A stretch of 64,000 nucleotides of DNA from Drechmeria coniospora (lineage: Eukaryota; Ascomycota; Sordariomycetes; Hypocreales; Ophiocordycipitaceae), in contig NC_054391.1 in the NCBI RefSeq assembly GCF_001625195.1, positions 5,219,157 to 5,283,156 of the forward strand, read 5' to 3'. This document shows, piece by piece, positions 1 through 12,004 of this stretch (within the stretch, counting starts at the first letter, position 1; each line of letters begins with the position of its first letter). The position numbers and the translations under genes were made by a program. Under the pieces are notes generated by a model. The model made no database searches, was not told the origin of the DNA, and saw only the letters and a program-made list of their open reading frames with translations.

Positions 1-206
1 GACGCCAAGACGGTGGAATCTTTGCCGCCGGATGCTCCTATCGCCACTCGTTCGCCTGGGTAGAACAGCTTGGATGAGATGATGGTGTGATGAACCTCGA
101 GTTCGAAAACCGAAATAAAACAGTCTCGGCATAGTTTGTCATGATTTTTCGGTCTCTTGACAACTGCCTTGTTGGTCTGACACCGGCTGCAAGTCGTGGG
201 TGGCAT
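1..206 (-). CDS. NCS6: Cytoplasmic tRNA 2-thiolation protein Ncs6/Ctu1 (N-terminal part)
   Basis: The reverse strand from the ATG at 206 encodes 68 complete residues and then runs off the left edge. The protein opens with a CxxC pair (CSRC), a second pair (CRDC) about 25 residues later, and then [15 protein letters not shown], the PP-loop ATP-pyrophosphatase signature (SGGKDST). Zinc-binding cysteine pairs followed by a PP-loop are the N-terminal layout of the Ncs6/Ctu1/TtcA family. Family members work with Ncs2 and the Urm1 sulfur relay to make the 2-thio group of mcm5s2U34 in the cytosolic tRNAs for Lys, Glu and Gln. No intron is visible in this part. The gene is divergent from RPL8, with a repeat island between the two. 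The family assignment is confident; the remaining roughly 80% of the gene lies outside the window. Confidence 0.9.
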   Translation of the reverse strand, partial: MPPTTCSRCQTNKAVVKRPKNHDKLCRDCFISVFELEVHHTIISSKLFYPGERVAIGASGGKDSTVLA

Positions 207-444
207 TGTGAAATGGTTGGCAAGAAAAGGAGGCAGAGCAGGCCTGCAAAGGTTGCGCGACGAATCGCTCTGATGCGCTGCAGTGCCTCGACGGAAGGAT
301 TTGGCCTTGAAATCTGATTTATCGCTTTTTCATACGAAACGAGACGGAAATGTTTGCGATCAGGACCTTGCTATCGTGCAAGTACTTCTTCGTTTTGATC
401 GTTTTCCTGGCGAAGGTAGCGTCACGACATGTCGAGGACTAGAA

Positions 445-940
445 TGAGTAAGTACTAATAGGTACGGAGTAATACGGCCAAGACGTCTCAATTGTACTAA
501 GTCCAGTATTTGAATCCACTACGGAGTAGTGCGGATACTTACTGTAGTTGTACTCCATACTTAAGTATGTACTCCGTATGTACAGTACTCCGTACTTACG
601 GAGTACAATGCGTTGTACCTAAGTAAGTAAGTACTTTGGTGCAAAGCTCTGCGGTACGGAGAATTACATGTACTTAGTACGGAGTAGGTGTACTGTACTC
701 CGTACATGTACTTAATTACGGGGTACTTGGTTCAAGTACTGTACTCGTTTGCACGGAGTAATAATAGGAGTACTTACATGCACGGAGTTTGTAAATGTTC
801 AAGTAATTGATTACAGTACGGAGTTTGGAGTAATTACTTACTTATGTAAGTACTTATGTACTGTACGTACAGTACTTACGTACAGTACTTATGTACTGTA
901 CGTACAGTACTTACGTACAGTACTTACGTACAGTACAGTA
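445..940. repeat. GTAC / ACGGAGT repeat island 1
   Basis: This stretch carries ten ACGGAGT/ACTCCGT heptamers, for example at about 465, 522, 571, 587, 597, 681, 696, 753, 782 and 817. They sit among very frequent GTAC tetramers and TAAGTA/TACTTA steps, in both orientations. The sequence ends in the 35-bp tandem repeat at 851-933. It starts and ends abruptly between NCS6 and RPL8 and has no coding potential. Confidence 0.85.
851..933. repeat. 35-bp tandem repeat of GTAC palindromes
   Basis: Two exact 35-bp copies (851-885 and 886-920) are followed by a partial third. Each unit is made of overlapping self-complementary steps (GTAC, GTACAGTAC, GTACGTAC), so either strand could fold back on itself. 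The repeat is the right-hand end of island 1. Confidence 0.9.
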
Positions 941-1182
941 ATGCTTGCTTGTACTTCCGTTAGTACCGAAGGTGAACAGTGACGGAGAATCACGTGACGT
1001 AACGAAATATGAGCCACAGTAACGATGCTGCGCCACTGTGGGTTGAGCTGAGTGTGGCACATGAGCCCTAATTTTTCACCCACGACCAGAAATCGACTTT
1101 TCCGTTGTTCCTCTTCGCACCACCCACTTCGGCATCAACGACTTCTGCTCCTCACGACCGAGCACTGCCGCCCAAGGAAAAG

Positions 1183-2347
1183 ATGGTAAGTTCTTCTTGA
1201 TGACGACTGTTCTCTAGCAGCCACATACCACAAGTCGACTGTGCGAAAGTGCAATTGGACATGAGCGCAATCAATCGTCGCTCGCGACGTGTTGGAACTT
1301 CCGCCTCGTCCGTCGTGACTTGGTGATGAATTGGCTGGAGTCGCGATGGCGTGCTGAAATGCCGCGTCGTGTTCTCACTAGAGTTCAGAGAAGACCGTTA
1401 GCTCGAGCAACTCGCTGATGTCTTCTTTTCTCAATGACAGCCTCCCAAGACTGGAAAGAAGGTGGCCCCGGCCCCTTTCCCTCAGGGAAAGGCCGGCTCG
1501 AAGAAGGCTCCCAAGGTTCGTACAAAGCCCCGAAAACCATAGTCGGTGTCGCATGAGCTGACGGAGGTCCGCGCAGAACCCTCTCATCGAGAAGCGCCCC
1601 CGAAACTTCGGCATCGGCCAGGACATTCAGCCCAGCCGCAACCTGTCTCGCATGGTTAAGTGGCCCGAGTATGTCCGCCTTCAGCGCCAGAGGAAAATCC
1701 TCCACATGCGCCTCAAGGTCCCTCCTTCCCTGGCCCAGTTCCAGCACGTCCTCGACCGCAACACGGCCGCTCAAGCCTTCAAGCTCCTCAACAAGTACCG
1801 CCCGGAGACCAAGTCGGAGAAGAAGGAGCGTCTCCTGAAGGAGGCCACGGCCGTCAAGGACGGCAAGAAGAAGGAGGATGTCAGCAAGAAGCCCTACGCG
1901 GTCAAGTACGGCCTGAACCACGTCGTCGGCCTCATCGAGAACAAGAAGGCTTCCCTCGTCCTCATCCCCAATGACGTCGACCCCATCGAGCTCGTCGTCT
2001 TTCTGCCTTCTCTCTGCAAGAAGATGGGAGTCCCTTACGCCATCGTCAAGGGCAAGGCCCGTCTGGGAACCGTTGTTCACAAGAAGGTGAGCAAAACTCG
2101 GCGCCTTTTCGACTTGGACGGCAAGCGCAATGCTAACGGGGAGTAGACGGCTGCCGTTCTGGCTCTGACCGAGGTCCGATCCGAGGACAAGACGGAGCTT
2201 TCCAAGCTCGTGTCCGCCATCAAGGATGGCTTCATGGAGAAGCACGACTCCGTCCGACGACAGTGGGGCGGTGGCATCATGGGTGCCAAGGCGCAGATGC
2301 GGATCGTGAAGAAGCAGAAGGCTCTGGAGGCTGCCACCAAGATCTAA
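1183..2347 (+). CDS. RPL8: 60S ribosomal protein eL8 (L7a/L8)
   Basis: Four exons: 1183-1185 (the ATG alone), 1441-1515, 1577-2086 and 2147-2347, giving 262 residues. The first intron (255 nt) directly follows the start codon, with donor GTAAGT. The third has a TGCTAAC branch point. The product has the basic N-terminus ([12 protein letters not shown]), the conserved [20 protein letters not shown] segment, and the L7Ae/L30e-like RNA-binding fold in the middle ([20 protein letters not shown], then [22 protein letters not shown]). It is a structural protein of the large cytosolic subunit that contacts 25S rRNA near the 5.8S region. The length matches fungal eL8 (about 256-265). An ATG-only first exon is a common arrangement in fungal ribosomal protein genes. 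The assignment is confident. Confidence 0.97.
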
Positions 2348-3957
2348 ATCTACAACTTGTCTAATATCCATGATGCATTGGGGTTTCGCGTTCAAGGTGT
2401 TGCGTTTTCAGGGCATGGAAAAATGAATTGAAATTTTAGCGACACCCTGTGTATGCCGCTTCCTCGCACGACAACTCTTGTCTGTTGTAGACGTCCCGGT
2501 GCCGCTGATGTCGATGAGTGAGCGATGCGGTTGTCAGATCCATGGTGCATGCGTTTTGCTTGCGTGCGCTTTACATCCTGCTACGTATCAGCACAAGGCG
2601 AGAATTTGATAGGCACGGCACGACGGTGCGCAGGCGAGTTTATGTGCATATTTTCCGACCTCCCGCTCCGGGTATGGCTCCGTGTCCGCCTCGTCGGACA
2701 GTCGACCGTGACACCAGATGATAGTTACATGGCCTGCGTATCTATGCTGCAACTCTGTAGAGTTCAATACGGAGAGGAGTTGAATGAATAGTGCTGCTCA
2801 TGTTCGATACAGGGTGTGTAGGGTGGGGTGGACAACAAAGTATATTCCCACAACAATCTCCATCAACTGCTTTACAAGTAACTGTACACATTTTCCGAAG
2901 CTTGCGTCGTTGTAGATACTGGCTGACAGATGATTTAGGCCTGACGCCATCAATCATCGAGTCTCGGACTCTAACTGAAAGAATTGGGAGAGTCTAGCGA
3001 ATCGATATGGACCGTTAGGATATATCGAGGAGTAGGTAATTTCAACGCCGTCTTGAGCCACTGTTTCAGGCGTACGTGCACCGCAAGCGTTGGCTATTGA
3101 TGTGAATGTATGAATATGTGCTGTCGCGCCAAAGTTGCGTATGGGAAATGAGGCACGATGAGGAGAATTGCAAAAGAAGAATCAAGATTGTAGAAAGAAA
3201 ATTCAATCGCAGGCAATTCATCTGCTATGGGAAGTGTTTTGGCTAACCAAAATATCCCACATCAATCACCATTCGCTCATCCATCCAGAGAATCATGAGT
3301 GAAGTAGTGCTGATGCATACCAACTTCTTCCAGGGGTTATGAAGCCTTGAGATTGTCGACATGCATGTTTGCCGCATTCGTCATTTTTCAAGCCATCACT
3401 CCCCTGACGTAAACTGATACCAACGCAAGCTCTCACCCACTGCCGCCATCAGAGTGAGAGATCAGGATGTGTGCATTCTCGTCACGCAACAGGGGGTAGG
3501 TGTCGATTCGTATCGAAAGGGGTCGAGATGATGTGGCGTCTGGTGTTCGCTTGCTGAGCTACGCAAGCCCTGATCCTCAACTTTTCACCATCAGGCATTG
3601 GCATAAGCACATGTACACGTAGCGACAGTTTGGGCCGGGGGGTTCATCTTGTCGCAAATTTTCTTTCTTGGATCGCAATTTCATAGCTCAAGAGTTACAT
3701 TACTGAAACAAAAAATGTATATGCAACCAAAATCGATAGGAAACAGAAATGGAGCGAGAATGGATGAGGCATCGGTAAACCTCTCTCAAAGAGAGTTGAA
3801 CAGGAATAATACGGCGGCGACTCTCTTGGAGGCCGATACAATATCAATGGTTACGTGTAAGCGGGTTGTACAGTAAGCAGGCAATAGCAGTTGTCACCCA
3901 TCCACTCCCCACGTCGGGTATGCTATTCGAATCCTATGGTGCTATAAAGAAAAGAAT
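2348..3957. other. Convergent interval RPL8 / Pth11-like gene
   Basis: This 1.6-kb 3'-3' interval has no supported gene; its short frames show no recognisable domain. Only one ACGGAG-like word occurs (about 2769), so no repeat island is present despite the length. Confidence 0.6.
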
Positions 3958-5192
3958 TCAAACCTTCGAACTCGCGTCCCCATGGTGATGGTGCACAATC
4001 ATTAGGCCGTTCGTCGTGTCTTCCTCCACCTGAACGGTGTATGTTACTGACTTCACTATGGCGCTTGCCGGGACGATGTTCTCGTTGCTGCGAGACTTGT
4101 CGATACTGACGTCGGCCAGCTTGTAGTGGCCACCATTCTCGTGGCGACGCCCCTCGCTCGATCCATGCGAGGAGCCGTAATCGTTTCCAGAGTACTTGGC
4201 ACGATACTCCTTGGCTTTTTTCATAAAGATTGGGGCCAAAAAAGGGAGTGAGGAGACCATGTTCTGGACGAGGGGTTAGTCATGATACGGCACGATGCTG
4301 GCGTCTCTGGGCAGGTAAACGTACGCCAACGTTAAACTCGATGGTGCCCCAGAGAACGAGCATTGTAGAGTTCCCGTCACCGTATTGAATCCGGTTTATC
4401 TGCAGGTATCGCAGGATGGAGCAGAGGGTGGTGAAGAGGCCGAGCATGAAGATGAAGATGAGACCGATTTTCTTCTCTATCCTGATGCTGAGCTTCAGCA
4501 GGACGGGAATCGGCAACAGGGCGACGACAACGTCAGAAACTATGGTGACGACGGCGTAGGCGGTGAAGGAGGGTCCGGGGGCGAGACAGGTGCCGTCCAT
4601 CAACGGGTTCCACGACTTCTGCACAGGCGTGCAGGCGAACAAGAGCGACAGGGTGCATCCGACGTGGGCGATGAAGACGAGAAATATGGTGATCCAGACG
4701 ACGAGCCGATATGTCTTCTGGTCGGTGCCCTTAAGAAGACGCAGGTAGCTGATCAGGAGGGCTATCTTGAAGAAGCTGATGCCGATCTGGTAGATGGGGC
4801 GACCGGCGAAGTTGACTCGAGTGTAGGGAATTAGGTTTTCCTTGGGCCGAGCCCGAAGCGGAAGCCCCAAGCCGTACTTGGTCTCTGCGTTGTTGCATCT
4901 CATGTTAGTTTCGGATCCTCGATCCCAGTCTACCGCTCCGCTTTGTGTGCGAGAGGGCACCGAGGGAAAGCAACGCACGCATGATGCAGAGAATGGAGTA
5001 GACGAGGGCGAACAACATGGACATGGCGGCCATCCAGTCATCGCTGGCGAGACCGCGCGCCGTGGCCCGGACCCAGAGGCGGCCACCGACGGTGACGATG
5101 GATAGCAGAGAGACGACGACGCATATGGCGATGATGGTCGGGTACTGCGACATGGCCTCGACCTCGGACGTCGCGTTGTCAACCCAACCCAT
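3958..5192 (-). CDS. Pth11-like fungal rhodopsin-domain membrane protein
   Basis: Exons on the reverse strand: 5192-4979, 4884-4325 and 4263-3958, giving 359 residues. The introns are 94 and 61 nt; the first has an AACTAAC branch point. The spliced joints restore family words (CIM-QTKYGLG and IEFNVG-NMVSSLPFL). Seven hydrophobic segments can be read. The loop with CTPVQKSWNP, then the GTC of DGTCLAP and the FxAYAVVTIVSDVVVALLPIP stretch, are typical of the fungal rhodopsin domain (PF20684) of Pth11-like proteins. The C-terminal tail is hydrophilic and has an HHHHG patch. No N-terminal CFEM domain is present. Relatives are putative plasma-membrane receptors; the ligand is unknown. I chose the ATG at 5192 (MGWVDNATS). 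An in-frame ATG at 5366 would add 58 unremarkable residues, and one at MSQYPT would shorten it by 13. Confidence 0.85.
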
Positions 5193-6244
5193 GCCGGCGG
5201 TATTGCTTGTTTCTCCCTCGGTCGATATCTGCTCTTGTCCGTGTTCTTGGATGCAGGCAGGTATACATTCGTCGTGAGAGGATGAGGATGGATCGTCTCG
5301 CCTATGCAAGAGATGGAAGACCAGACGACGGAGATTTCGTCGGATCTCGTCTATCTCAAGCGTCAAAAATATCTACAGCCTTCTACCATCGTTCGCCCTC
5401 TCACAAACCCGGAGAGTCGGACCCGCTTAGACGGAGCCAAGGGGGGAGGAAAAAGGAAAGGCTGATGGTTGAGTTAGGTGTGTGACCGAGACAGCGGGGA
5501 AGGCTGCGCAAGCTGACGGGTCAAATTTGGTCAAATTTCGGAGGAATGACGCGACGAGAGTGGTGACGAGGAAACGCAACAAGGAAGGAGACGCCTTTCG
5601 GTAGATCAAGCGAAGGAGAACGGCAGACGGAGGACGAGAATAAGCATCCGGATGAATAGGTGGATGGGTATGATCGATGCGTTCCACCGCCGAACCGGCC
5701 GATCGAGGAGAGCGAGTGCGTGCGGATGGAGGGGCGGACGAGGAGAGGGAGAAGGAAGCACTGGAGTGCGAGGCGGAGATGGACTCTCGGCCGGCACGGC
5801 ACAGGCAGCGGGCTAGCAAGCACTGGCCGGGGCAAGATCGGCGTGCGATGCGATGAATCCAGTCCTCATACCCGTAGACGAGTGAATGTCTGCATTATTC
5901 TCCGTACCGAGTTCGCAAAAGGACTGGAGGCGTTGTGAGACCGTTTGGATGCCCGAGTTGCCCACGCCGACGGCTGCGCTCCTATTCTACTCGGATGCCG
6001 TCTCATGGCCGGTGATGGAGAGCTCTCGGGGAAATTCCCTTCAGTCCATACGAATGACCAAGTGAAAGTGGTGTGATGTGTGTGCGAGCTCGTGACGGTA
6101 CGGTTACGAATTCATGGCTATGAACATTCGTACGGCATTCAGTGTAAGTGGCTTGCAGGCGGCCGCTTGGGATGAAGCATGTCGATCCCCTCCGAGGGAT
6201 GGGTGCAGACTTGGAGTGTACGTGTACTCGTTGATCTCGTTTTG

Positions 6245-7260
6245 ATGTACGGGTTACGGAGCACCAATGCAGTGCAAGTACGGAGTACAGTGCAGGAAAT
6301 ACATGAACAGAAGGATGTGAGATGTGAGACAAGGAGAGAGAGTGGAAAGAGGGATCGGCACGGATTCCTGCGGAGGCTTTTGCAGGAGACCGATCGCCAG
6401 GCATCGAAGACACAAATGGCAAGTGCCGGCAAGGATAGGACCATCCTTTTTGGTCAAGAGGCAGACGACGAGGAAAGACATGGAGCCGAAAGGGGAAAGG
6501 AGATGTTGCCTCGATTGGGTGCTGGGGCTTGCGGAGCAGGACGTTGCAAAGGCCTTCCTTCCTTTGCTGTGGATGCACGGACTCCATGTTGTTTTCACAT
6601 GTATACAGTACCAGCACCGGACGAGTGTTTTAGTGATCTGCGTATCCGTATAAGCAAGTACCTGGTACCTTGCCGCCGGGGTTGGAAGGCCATCACCGAT
6701 AGGACGAGCGACGGCAGGAGCAAGAGAGTACGTCGTCGCACAGGCTGATACGGATGCAAGTATTACATACCCACTCCCAGATAGTACATGTGCACACAGT
6801 ACGTAGTATCTACCGGTATTCCAGCTTATATCTGTTTGTGTGCCGGCATTAATACGTAGGTATCTATGTAGGTGTTTGCGTTTCATCTGATCCGTAGAGA
6901 GAGTACACCGTAGCTCTGGCGAGGGATGCATGAGTGTGATACATGCAAGGGGGTGACGAAAGCAGGTGATGGACCAGCATTCGAGATGATGACTAGCACA
7001 GTAAGTGCACGTTGCCGGCTTGTTAGCTGTATTGATGTATATTTCCTGTGCTACTCCGTAGTAAGCTTGGACAATGCTTTCGTACCAGTGGTACGGAGCT
7101 GCAGTACATGTAAATGTGCGAGAAAGTCGAGCCGTGCGAGCAGACAGGAGCCTGCATGCACGCACCTGTACGTAAGGGTACGAGCACATGAGCTGGACAC
7201 GTCTACTCCGTACCTACACATGTACAGAGTAATACAGAGTGGTCTGCAAGTGTACGTGTA
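6245..7260. repeat. GTAC / ACGGAGT repeat island 2 (loose)
   Basis: Scattered motif copies occur, such as GTACGGAGTAC at about 6280, TACTCCGTA at about 7052, GTACGGAG at about 7093 and TACTCCGTAC at about 7203. GTAC steps lie between them. The density is lower than in island 1. Confidence 0.6.
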
Positions 7261-9639
7261 GGGGCCCTCGTACATGCCATCAGCAGCATCAAGGTATTTA
7301 TCCAAGATGGCGTACGAGTCGATGCGATTCCTCCCCAAAGGCCCCCATCCTGTCGACACCATCGTTTGAATGGCGCTCTTCCATGAGGGAGCATCCTCGA
7401 CACCATCCACGACGGCGAGCCTGCCAGGGTCAACACCCAGCGTCATGTCCTTGTCAATGTCCGATCCTCCGTGCAGCACGGATGGACGCGTGCTTCGGGC
7501 TTGGGGCCTATCAGGTTGTCCTAAAAGGATGGCGGGACGCACAGAACAATCGGCCGGTACGTTTTGCTTCTGGCGCGCCACGACCTGGAGTCGCCCCTTA
7601 GGGCTGCTTGGTCGGCGGCGACGGCTGATGCCGACCCGCTGGCCACCGTTGTTTCGTTCGTTCGTTCTGACGAGTGCATGCGCAGACCCCGGACCCCCGC
7701 TTGAAGTGCAATTGCGGACCGGTCGTTGCCGGTCCTCGAGCGGAGTCGAGAATGGAGCAGTGGCTCGGAGAGTTGGGGTGATGAGGAGGGAATATCGTGA
7801 CGATGGCTGGTGATGGGATGGAGTCTCAGCTGTTCGTTTCGAAGGATGCCAGCCACACCGTTGCCACCGTTCGTTCTCTCGTATGTGAGTGAAGAAATGG
7901 TGATTACTACTCCCTACTCCCTACTCCGTAATTATATGATGGACGTATACAGCAACGATGGCGCACCTGCCTTGCTCTACCTGCCCAATAGCACTTGATG
8001 CCTCGTCGATCAATGGCCTTGGGCGACCCCGCTCGCCTGTTGCGTTTCGATTCGACGAGAGGGGAGGAATGCACTGGTGGGAACGAGTTATACCTAGACC
8101 CGAGGGCGGCTCCGCGACGGCGCCATTGCCGCTCCTATCCACGCAGCCAACTACAGGGCATCCCTCGCCGAGGAGGAGACTGGCCACGCTGCTGAGATGC
8201 CGAATGGGAGAGGGCAAGTCGAGCGGGCGAACTTGGCACCCATTGTGTTGCAAGTCGAGAGAAGGTAGCAACCTGCCACCATGTACACTTGTGCTGCCAC
8301 ACTGGCGCAGAGGGGTCCCGGCCGTCATGCCCGTCCGGGACCTACAGAAGGTTGGGAAGCCTGCATGTGCAGTACATGTGCATGAATGCCTGTTGCCGGT
8401 CTGTCGTCACCTCGTGGCCCCATGGAGTGCAATGCGGTGTGGGTGTCGTCGTGTCGCCACGAATAGATGAAGCGCAGCACTCGAACGTGTATTACATGGC
8501 TTCTCTGCACCTCTTCAAGCGCTACTCCATACGGAGTACATGCCCATGTATCTGCTGCTGTTGCTGTAGGGCAGCAGGCCAAAACAGCAGCTGGCGGGTC
8601 GAGATGACGAGCATGGGAGGCGCAAAGGGGGGTGGAGCAGCAGGTAATTGCGACACGGTATGCTCATCAACCCGCACAGGCACCATGCTGACATGCTGGA
8701 TGTGGTCCATTCGACATGGGCTGGCTGGCTTTCCCATCATCCGTTGCCGAGCCACAAGGTTGCGTCGGAGCAACCCTCGCCCAAGGCTTGGGTACCACGT
8801 CGCATCCTATCGTGCGTTGCAGCATTGGACGGTTGGCATCGGAGGCGGCAGTGCTGAATGACACCCGTCGTCGCGATGCAGCACTGGCTCGACGTCAGTT
8901 GCGCTGCGTGGATTGTCGTCTCGTACACTTGTATCAACGGCATTGGCCCTGCCCGGTCTGGGCATGGTGATTGGACAGGCCGAGATGGCGACGGCGAGGA
9001 GATGCTGGCGCTTTGCTGAGAGCGTGTCCACGCCTGCTGGTAGGGATGGAACCGACACGTCTCGCCTCGACTTCGTAGCACGCGGCGAACCTTGCAAGGC
9101 GAGCGCCACGATCCGAGGGTGCTGGGCGTCGAACCCACCAACCCGTAGGCAGGCTGGCGGAGAAAAAGACGCCGTTCGCCTGCCGCGAACACGGCAGGCA
9201 AGGACCTCTGCACGGAAGCTGCAAGGGTAGATGGAAGCACACGCAGAGACACCGCCCCTGTGGGAGTTCTGGCTCTGCATGTCGAGCCACGTAGGTCAGC
9301 TGAAACGATGTCTCTTCGGCACATGGATTGGAAGCGCCATACAAGCACAAAGCCTGGCCTTGCAGGGCCAGCCAGTTGGCCGGCTCGGAGGACAACGTGC
9401 ACAAGTGCGCATAAGCGGATGCGTTGAAGGGACCAAAGCCAAGCGGAGGTTGATGAAGGTGTCGCCGAGGGAGCGAACCATGGTTTGCTCACTGTGGGCG
9501 AGGAGGACGTTGAGAGTAATAGCTGTCCTGTACGGTGTACCGGCATACGGTCTGGCATACGTTCCTGCCGGGGATGTTGGAAATATCACACCCGCGCTTC
9601 GAGCCTGCCTGCCAATGCTCGTTCGGGAAGACGTACTGT

Positions 9640-10100
9640 AGCGCACAACTGCTCCGTGCATGTACTGTAGACCTCTTGGCATGCATGCAAGTAATACACG
9701 TGCATTTGGTACTTGCTACGACTGCTCATACTTTGGCTGGCATCTATCTACATGCACAACATGCTGCGTAGAGTGGCACGCGTGGAAAAACGACCTCTGC
9801 AATAAGTACTCCGTAGGCGCACACTTCCAGACACCCAACTGTGGGTGCAAGTACTTAAGCAGAAATACGGAGTACTGAAGTATATTAGTGCCTAGGATAT
9901 ATAGTACACGGCATACTAAGTATGCGCATGCACACCCAACTATGGGGCGCGCTATAATAATACGTGCGTTCCGCTTTTGCGTCTGTCGACGAGCCATCCG
10001 CAAGGGAGGGCATGCCATGCCCGACGGAAGAGGATGGATGGGGTCAACAAGCAAGCTGCAAGTACTCCGTACTTATATGAACCACCTACAGGGACGCAAG
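9640..10100. repeat. GTAC / ACGGAGT repeat island 3
   Basis: It contains AAGTACTCCGTAGG at about 9805, ATACGGAGTACTG at about 9868 and CAAGTACTCCGTAC at about 10060, with other GTAC steps between. Confidence 0.6.
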
Positions 10101-10329
10101 TAATGAATTGTAATTACTGCGAATTCGCACATGCACGAGTAAGCACCATCGACCCGACCGACGCCCACGCAGGCTTCAGTGCTACCGCCGTCGGATCCAC
10201 CACACACCCGCCAGAGTTGCCCGATGGATCCATCTCACATCTCCCTTCTTCCTTCTGCCGGTTCTCGTTACGAGATTTGGCCTGCGTTTTGATCTTTTGA
10301 TGCTGAATTAGCTTGGGTCCAACGCTCGA

Positions 10330-10910
10330 CGTACACCTATTTGCACACCTACAAGTAATGCTCCGTATTAATTAGTACAATACTTAGCAAAAGTATGGCC
10401 TGCCCAGTGAGGGCCAAGCTGACCATGCGATTCGTCGAGCCAGCTTGCGAAAGCTTAAGTAGTTTTAGCGTACGTGCACGAGTCACGATTCTTGTTGGTA
10501 CTCAGTATACTTACTCGCATTTATTTGTTCTTTCCCAGTAATTATTTGTATTATTACGGAGTACTTACTCCGTACTTTACTAGGTAGCAGGCATATGTAC
10601 TTAAGTACGCCGTACAGATTGGACAATACTTGAATGTACCTATGTACTTGTACTACCATACATGAACTTAAGTACATGCAAAACCACTTAAAATAACAGC
10701 AGATACTCCGTACATGGAACTAAGTATGGGCTTTTTGCCTTAGCAAGTACCGACATACTGTCCCATACTGGGCCTTACAGTAATAATTAAGTACCAACTT
10801 ATATGGCAGCTTGTGCAGCTGAATGCCGAAGGAGGTTTACTTGTACTTGCAAGGAATTAATACTCGGTACCTACGGAGAACAGCAAGTCAAGTGTACTTG
10901 TACCTATGAA
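10330..10910. repeat. GTAC / ACGGAGT repeat island 4
   Basis: A dense, AT-richer island. It contains ATGCTCCGTATTAA at about 10361, ACGGAGTACTTACTCCGTAC at about 10556-10577, ATACTCCGTACATG at about 10704 and many TTAAGTAC/AAGTAC steps. No reading frame of note. Confidence 0.75.
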
Positions 10911-11807
10911 TAGGGCTTTTGTAGCCTCGCCCAATCGCCGCCACTCTCCACCCGTTGAGACCAGGCTCGACGAGGTAAGACATCGAGCGTCTGTGCCGTA
11001 CGGTGTATTGCTCCGTCCACACAAGACCGTATTAGATCAACTCCGCACGCTTGTGCTTGCTCGGCCTGGGTATGGGTAGATGCTAGCACCGCAGATCCAA
11101 GGCAATGGAACTGACAGGTCGGAGCGGCGCTGCTTGTCACCCACCGTGCTCCGCTTTACCCAGCTGCTAGCAGGTGCTAGGTGCTTAAGGTTCCGTGTGT
11201 GTACTGTAATGCCGTCGTGCTAACCTTCTACGGTCGGTACTTCAGCCACTGGTAAACATTCAACCACGTCCCAATCGTGGACCCTGCGGCAGCTCCGATC
11301 CTAGTTCCTTCCTCCGTCTTCTTGTCAGTCGATCCCACTCGGATGCCGATCGATGTCGCTCTCCGGACGCACCTGCGCAACCGTCTGCTGAACCTGCCTC
11401 GGAAGAGACACCTCATGGGAAGGTACAAGTAAGACAAGGGGCCAGAAGGCCGCCGCCGGTTAGCAAGCCCACGAGGTGCCCGATTCAGGTCATCTCATCT
11501 CCGTCTTTTCTTGTCGCATTTTACTCCACCTTCTGCCCTTCGATACCTTGCCGTGCCGTCTACGACGTGCGTGTTCATCCATCCATCCGCTCGTCCGCCT
11601 CCCACCTGTCCATCCTCTATACTCTTCTGCTTTGCCTCTCCGGAGTACCCATCCGCTCATTCGACATTCTTATCGAGTTTGGCATCGTCTTCCACGGCGG
11701 GAGCACCGGAGCCATCCGCGAAAGAGAGGATAACCCCATCAGCTCCGCTCTGCGCCGCCTACCGGTTCCGTGCTGTGCAACCACCAACCGGACGACCAAT
11801 TCCTCTC

Positions 11808-11850
11808 CCACTTCCACTTCCACTTCCACTTCCACCTCCACTTCCACTTT
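11808..11850. repeat. (CTTCCA)n microsatellite upstream of the MFS gene
   Basis: About seven imperfect hexamers lie in a CT-rich tract roughly 160-200 bp before the transporter ATG. CT-rich tracts are common in fungal promoters and 5' leaders. Confidence 0.8.
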
Positions 11851-12004
11851 CGCTTCCACGTCCTCGTGTTCGTCTGCCGTCCACATTGCATCGCTCCCTT
11901 GCACGCCTGCGACGGCTTGGTGGCCCGACCCCCGTCGCTGCAACACCTCTCCTTCGTTCCCCTCCTGGCCTCATCTGGACGCCCTCTGTCGGGTACTCGA
12001 CGCA

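Larger units (their letters stand above)
207..1182. other. Divergent NCS6/RPL8 intergenic interval
   Basis: This 976-bp interval holds both promoters. No coding sequence is supported. The short reading frames at 749-982 and 889-1083 are translations of the repeat island at about 445-940, giving low-complexity Tyr/Thr/Val-rich peptides. The last 120 bp before the RPL8 ATG are pyrimidine-rich and island-free, as expected for a ribosomal protein 5' UTR. Confidence 0.7.
5193..12004. other. 6.8-kb gene-free divergent interval (Pth11-like / MFS)
   Basis: No gene is supported over 6.8 kb. Several frames longer than 150 codons exist (for example 6254-7189 and 8737-9558 on the reverse strand). All overlap other open frames on both strands, have low-complexity composition and lack any recognisable motif or fungal splice structure. 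Loose repeat islands occur at about 6245-7260, 9640-10100 and 10330-10910. The last 500 bp before the MFS start are pyrimidine-rich. Confidence 0.6.

Noticed and set aside
445..940. Transposon terminal inverted repeats
   Set aside because: Inverted ACTCCGT pairs are abundant, but no longer inverted ends, target duplication or transposase frame could be matched to them.
2077..2395. Reverse-strand frames over RPL8
   Set aside because: Shadows of the well-supported RPL8 exons caused by strong codon bias.
6254..7189. 311-codon reverse-strand open frame
   Set aside because: Partly translates repeat island 2, giving Tyr/Thr/Cys-rich peptide; no conserved motif.
9110..9200. Minus-strand tRNA-like B-box (GGGTTCGACGCC)
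   Set aside because: The acceptor strand CACCCTC has no complementary partner at the expected distance, and the T-stem is incomplete.
8737..9558. 273-codon reverse-strand open frame
   Set aside because: Overlaps long frames on both strands, has low-complexity Arg/Ser/Cys composition, contains no domain and has no splice structure; GC-rich non-coding DNA gives such frames by chance.
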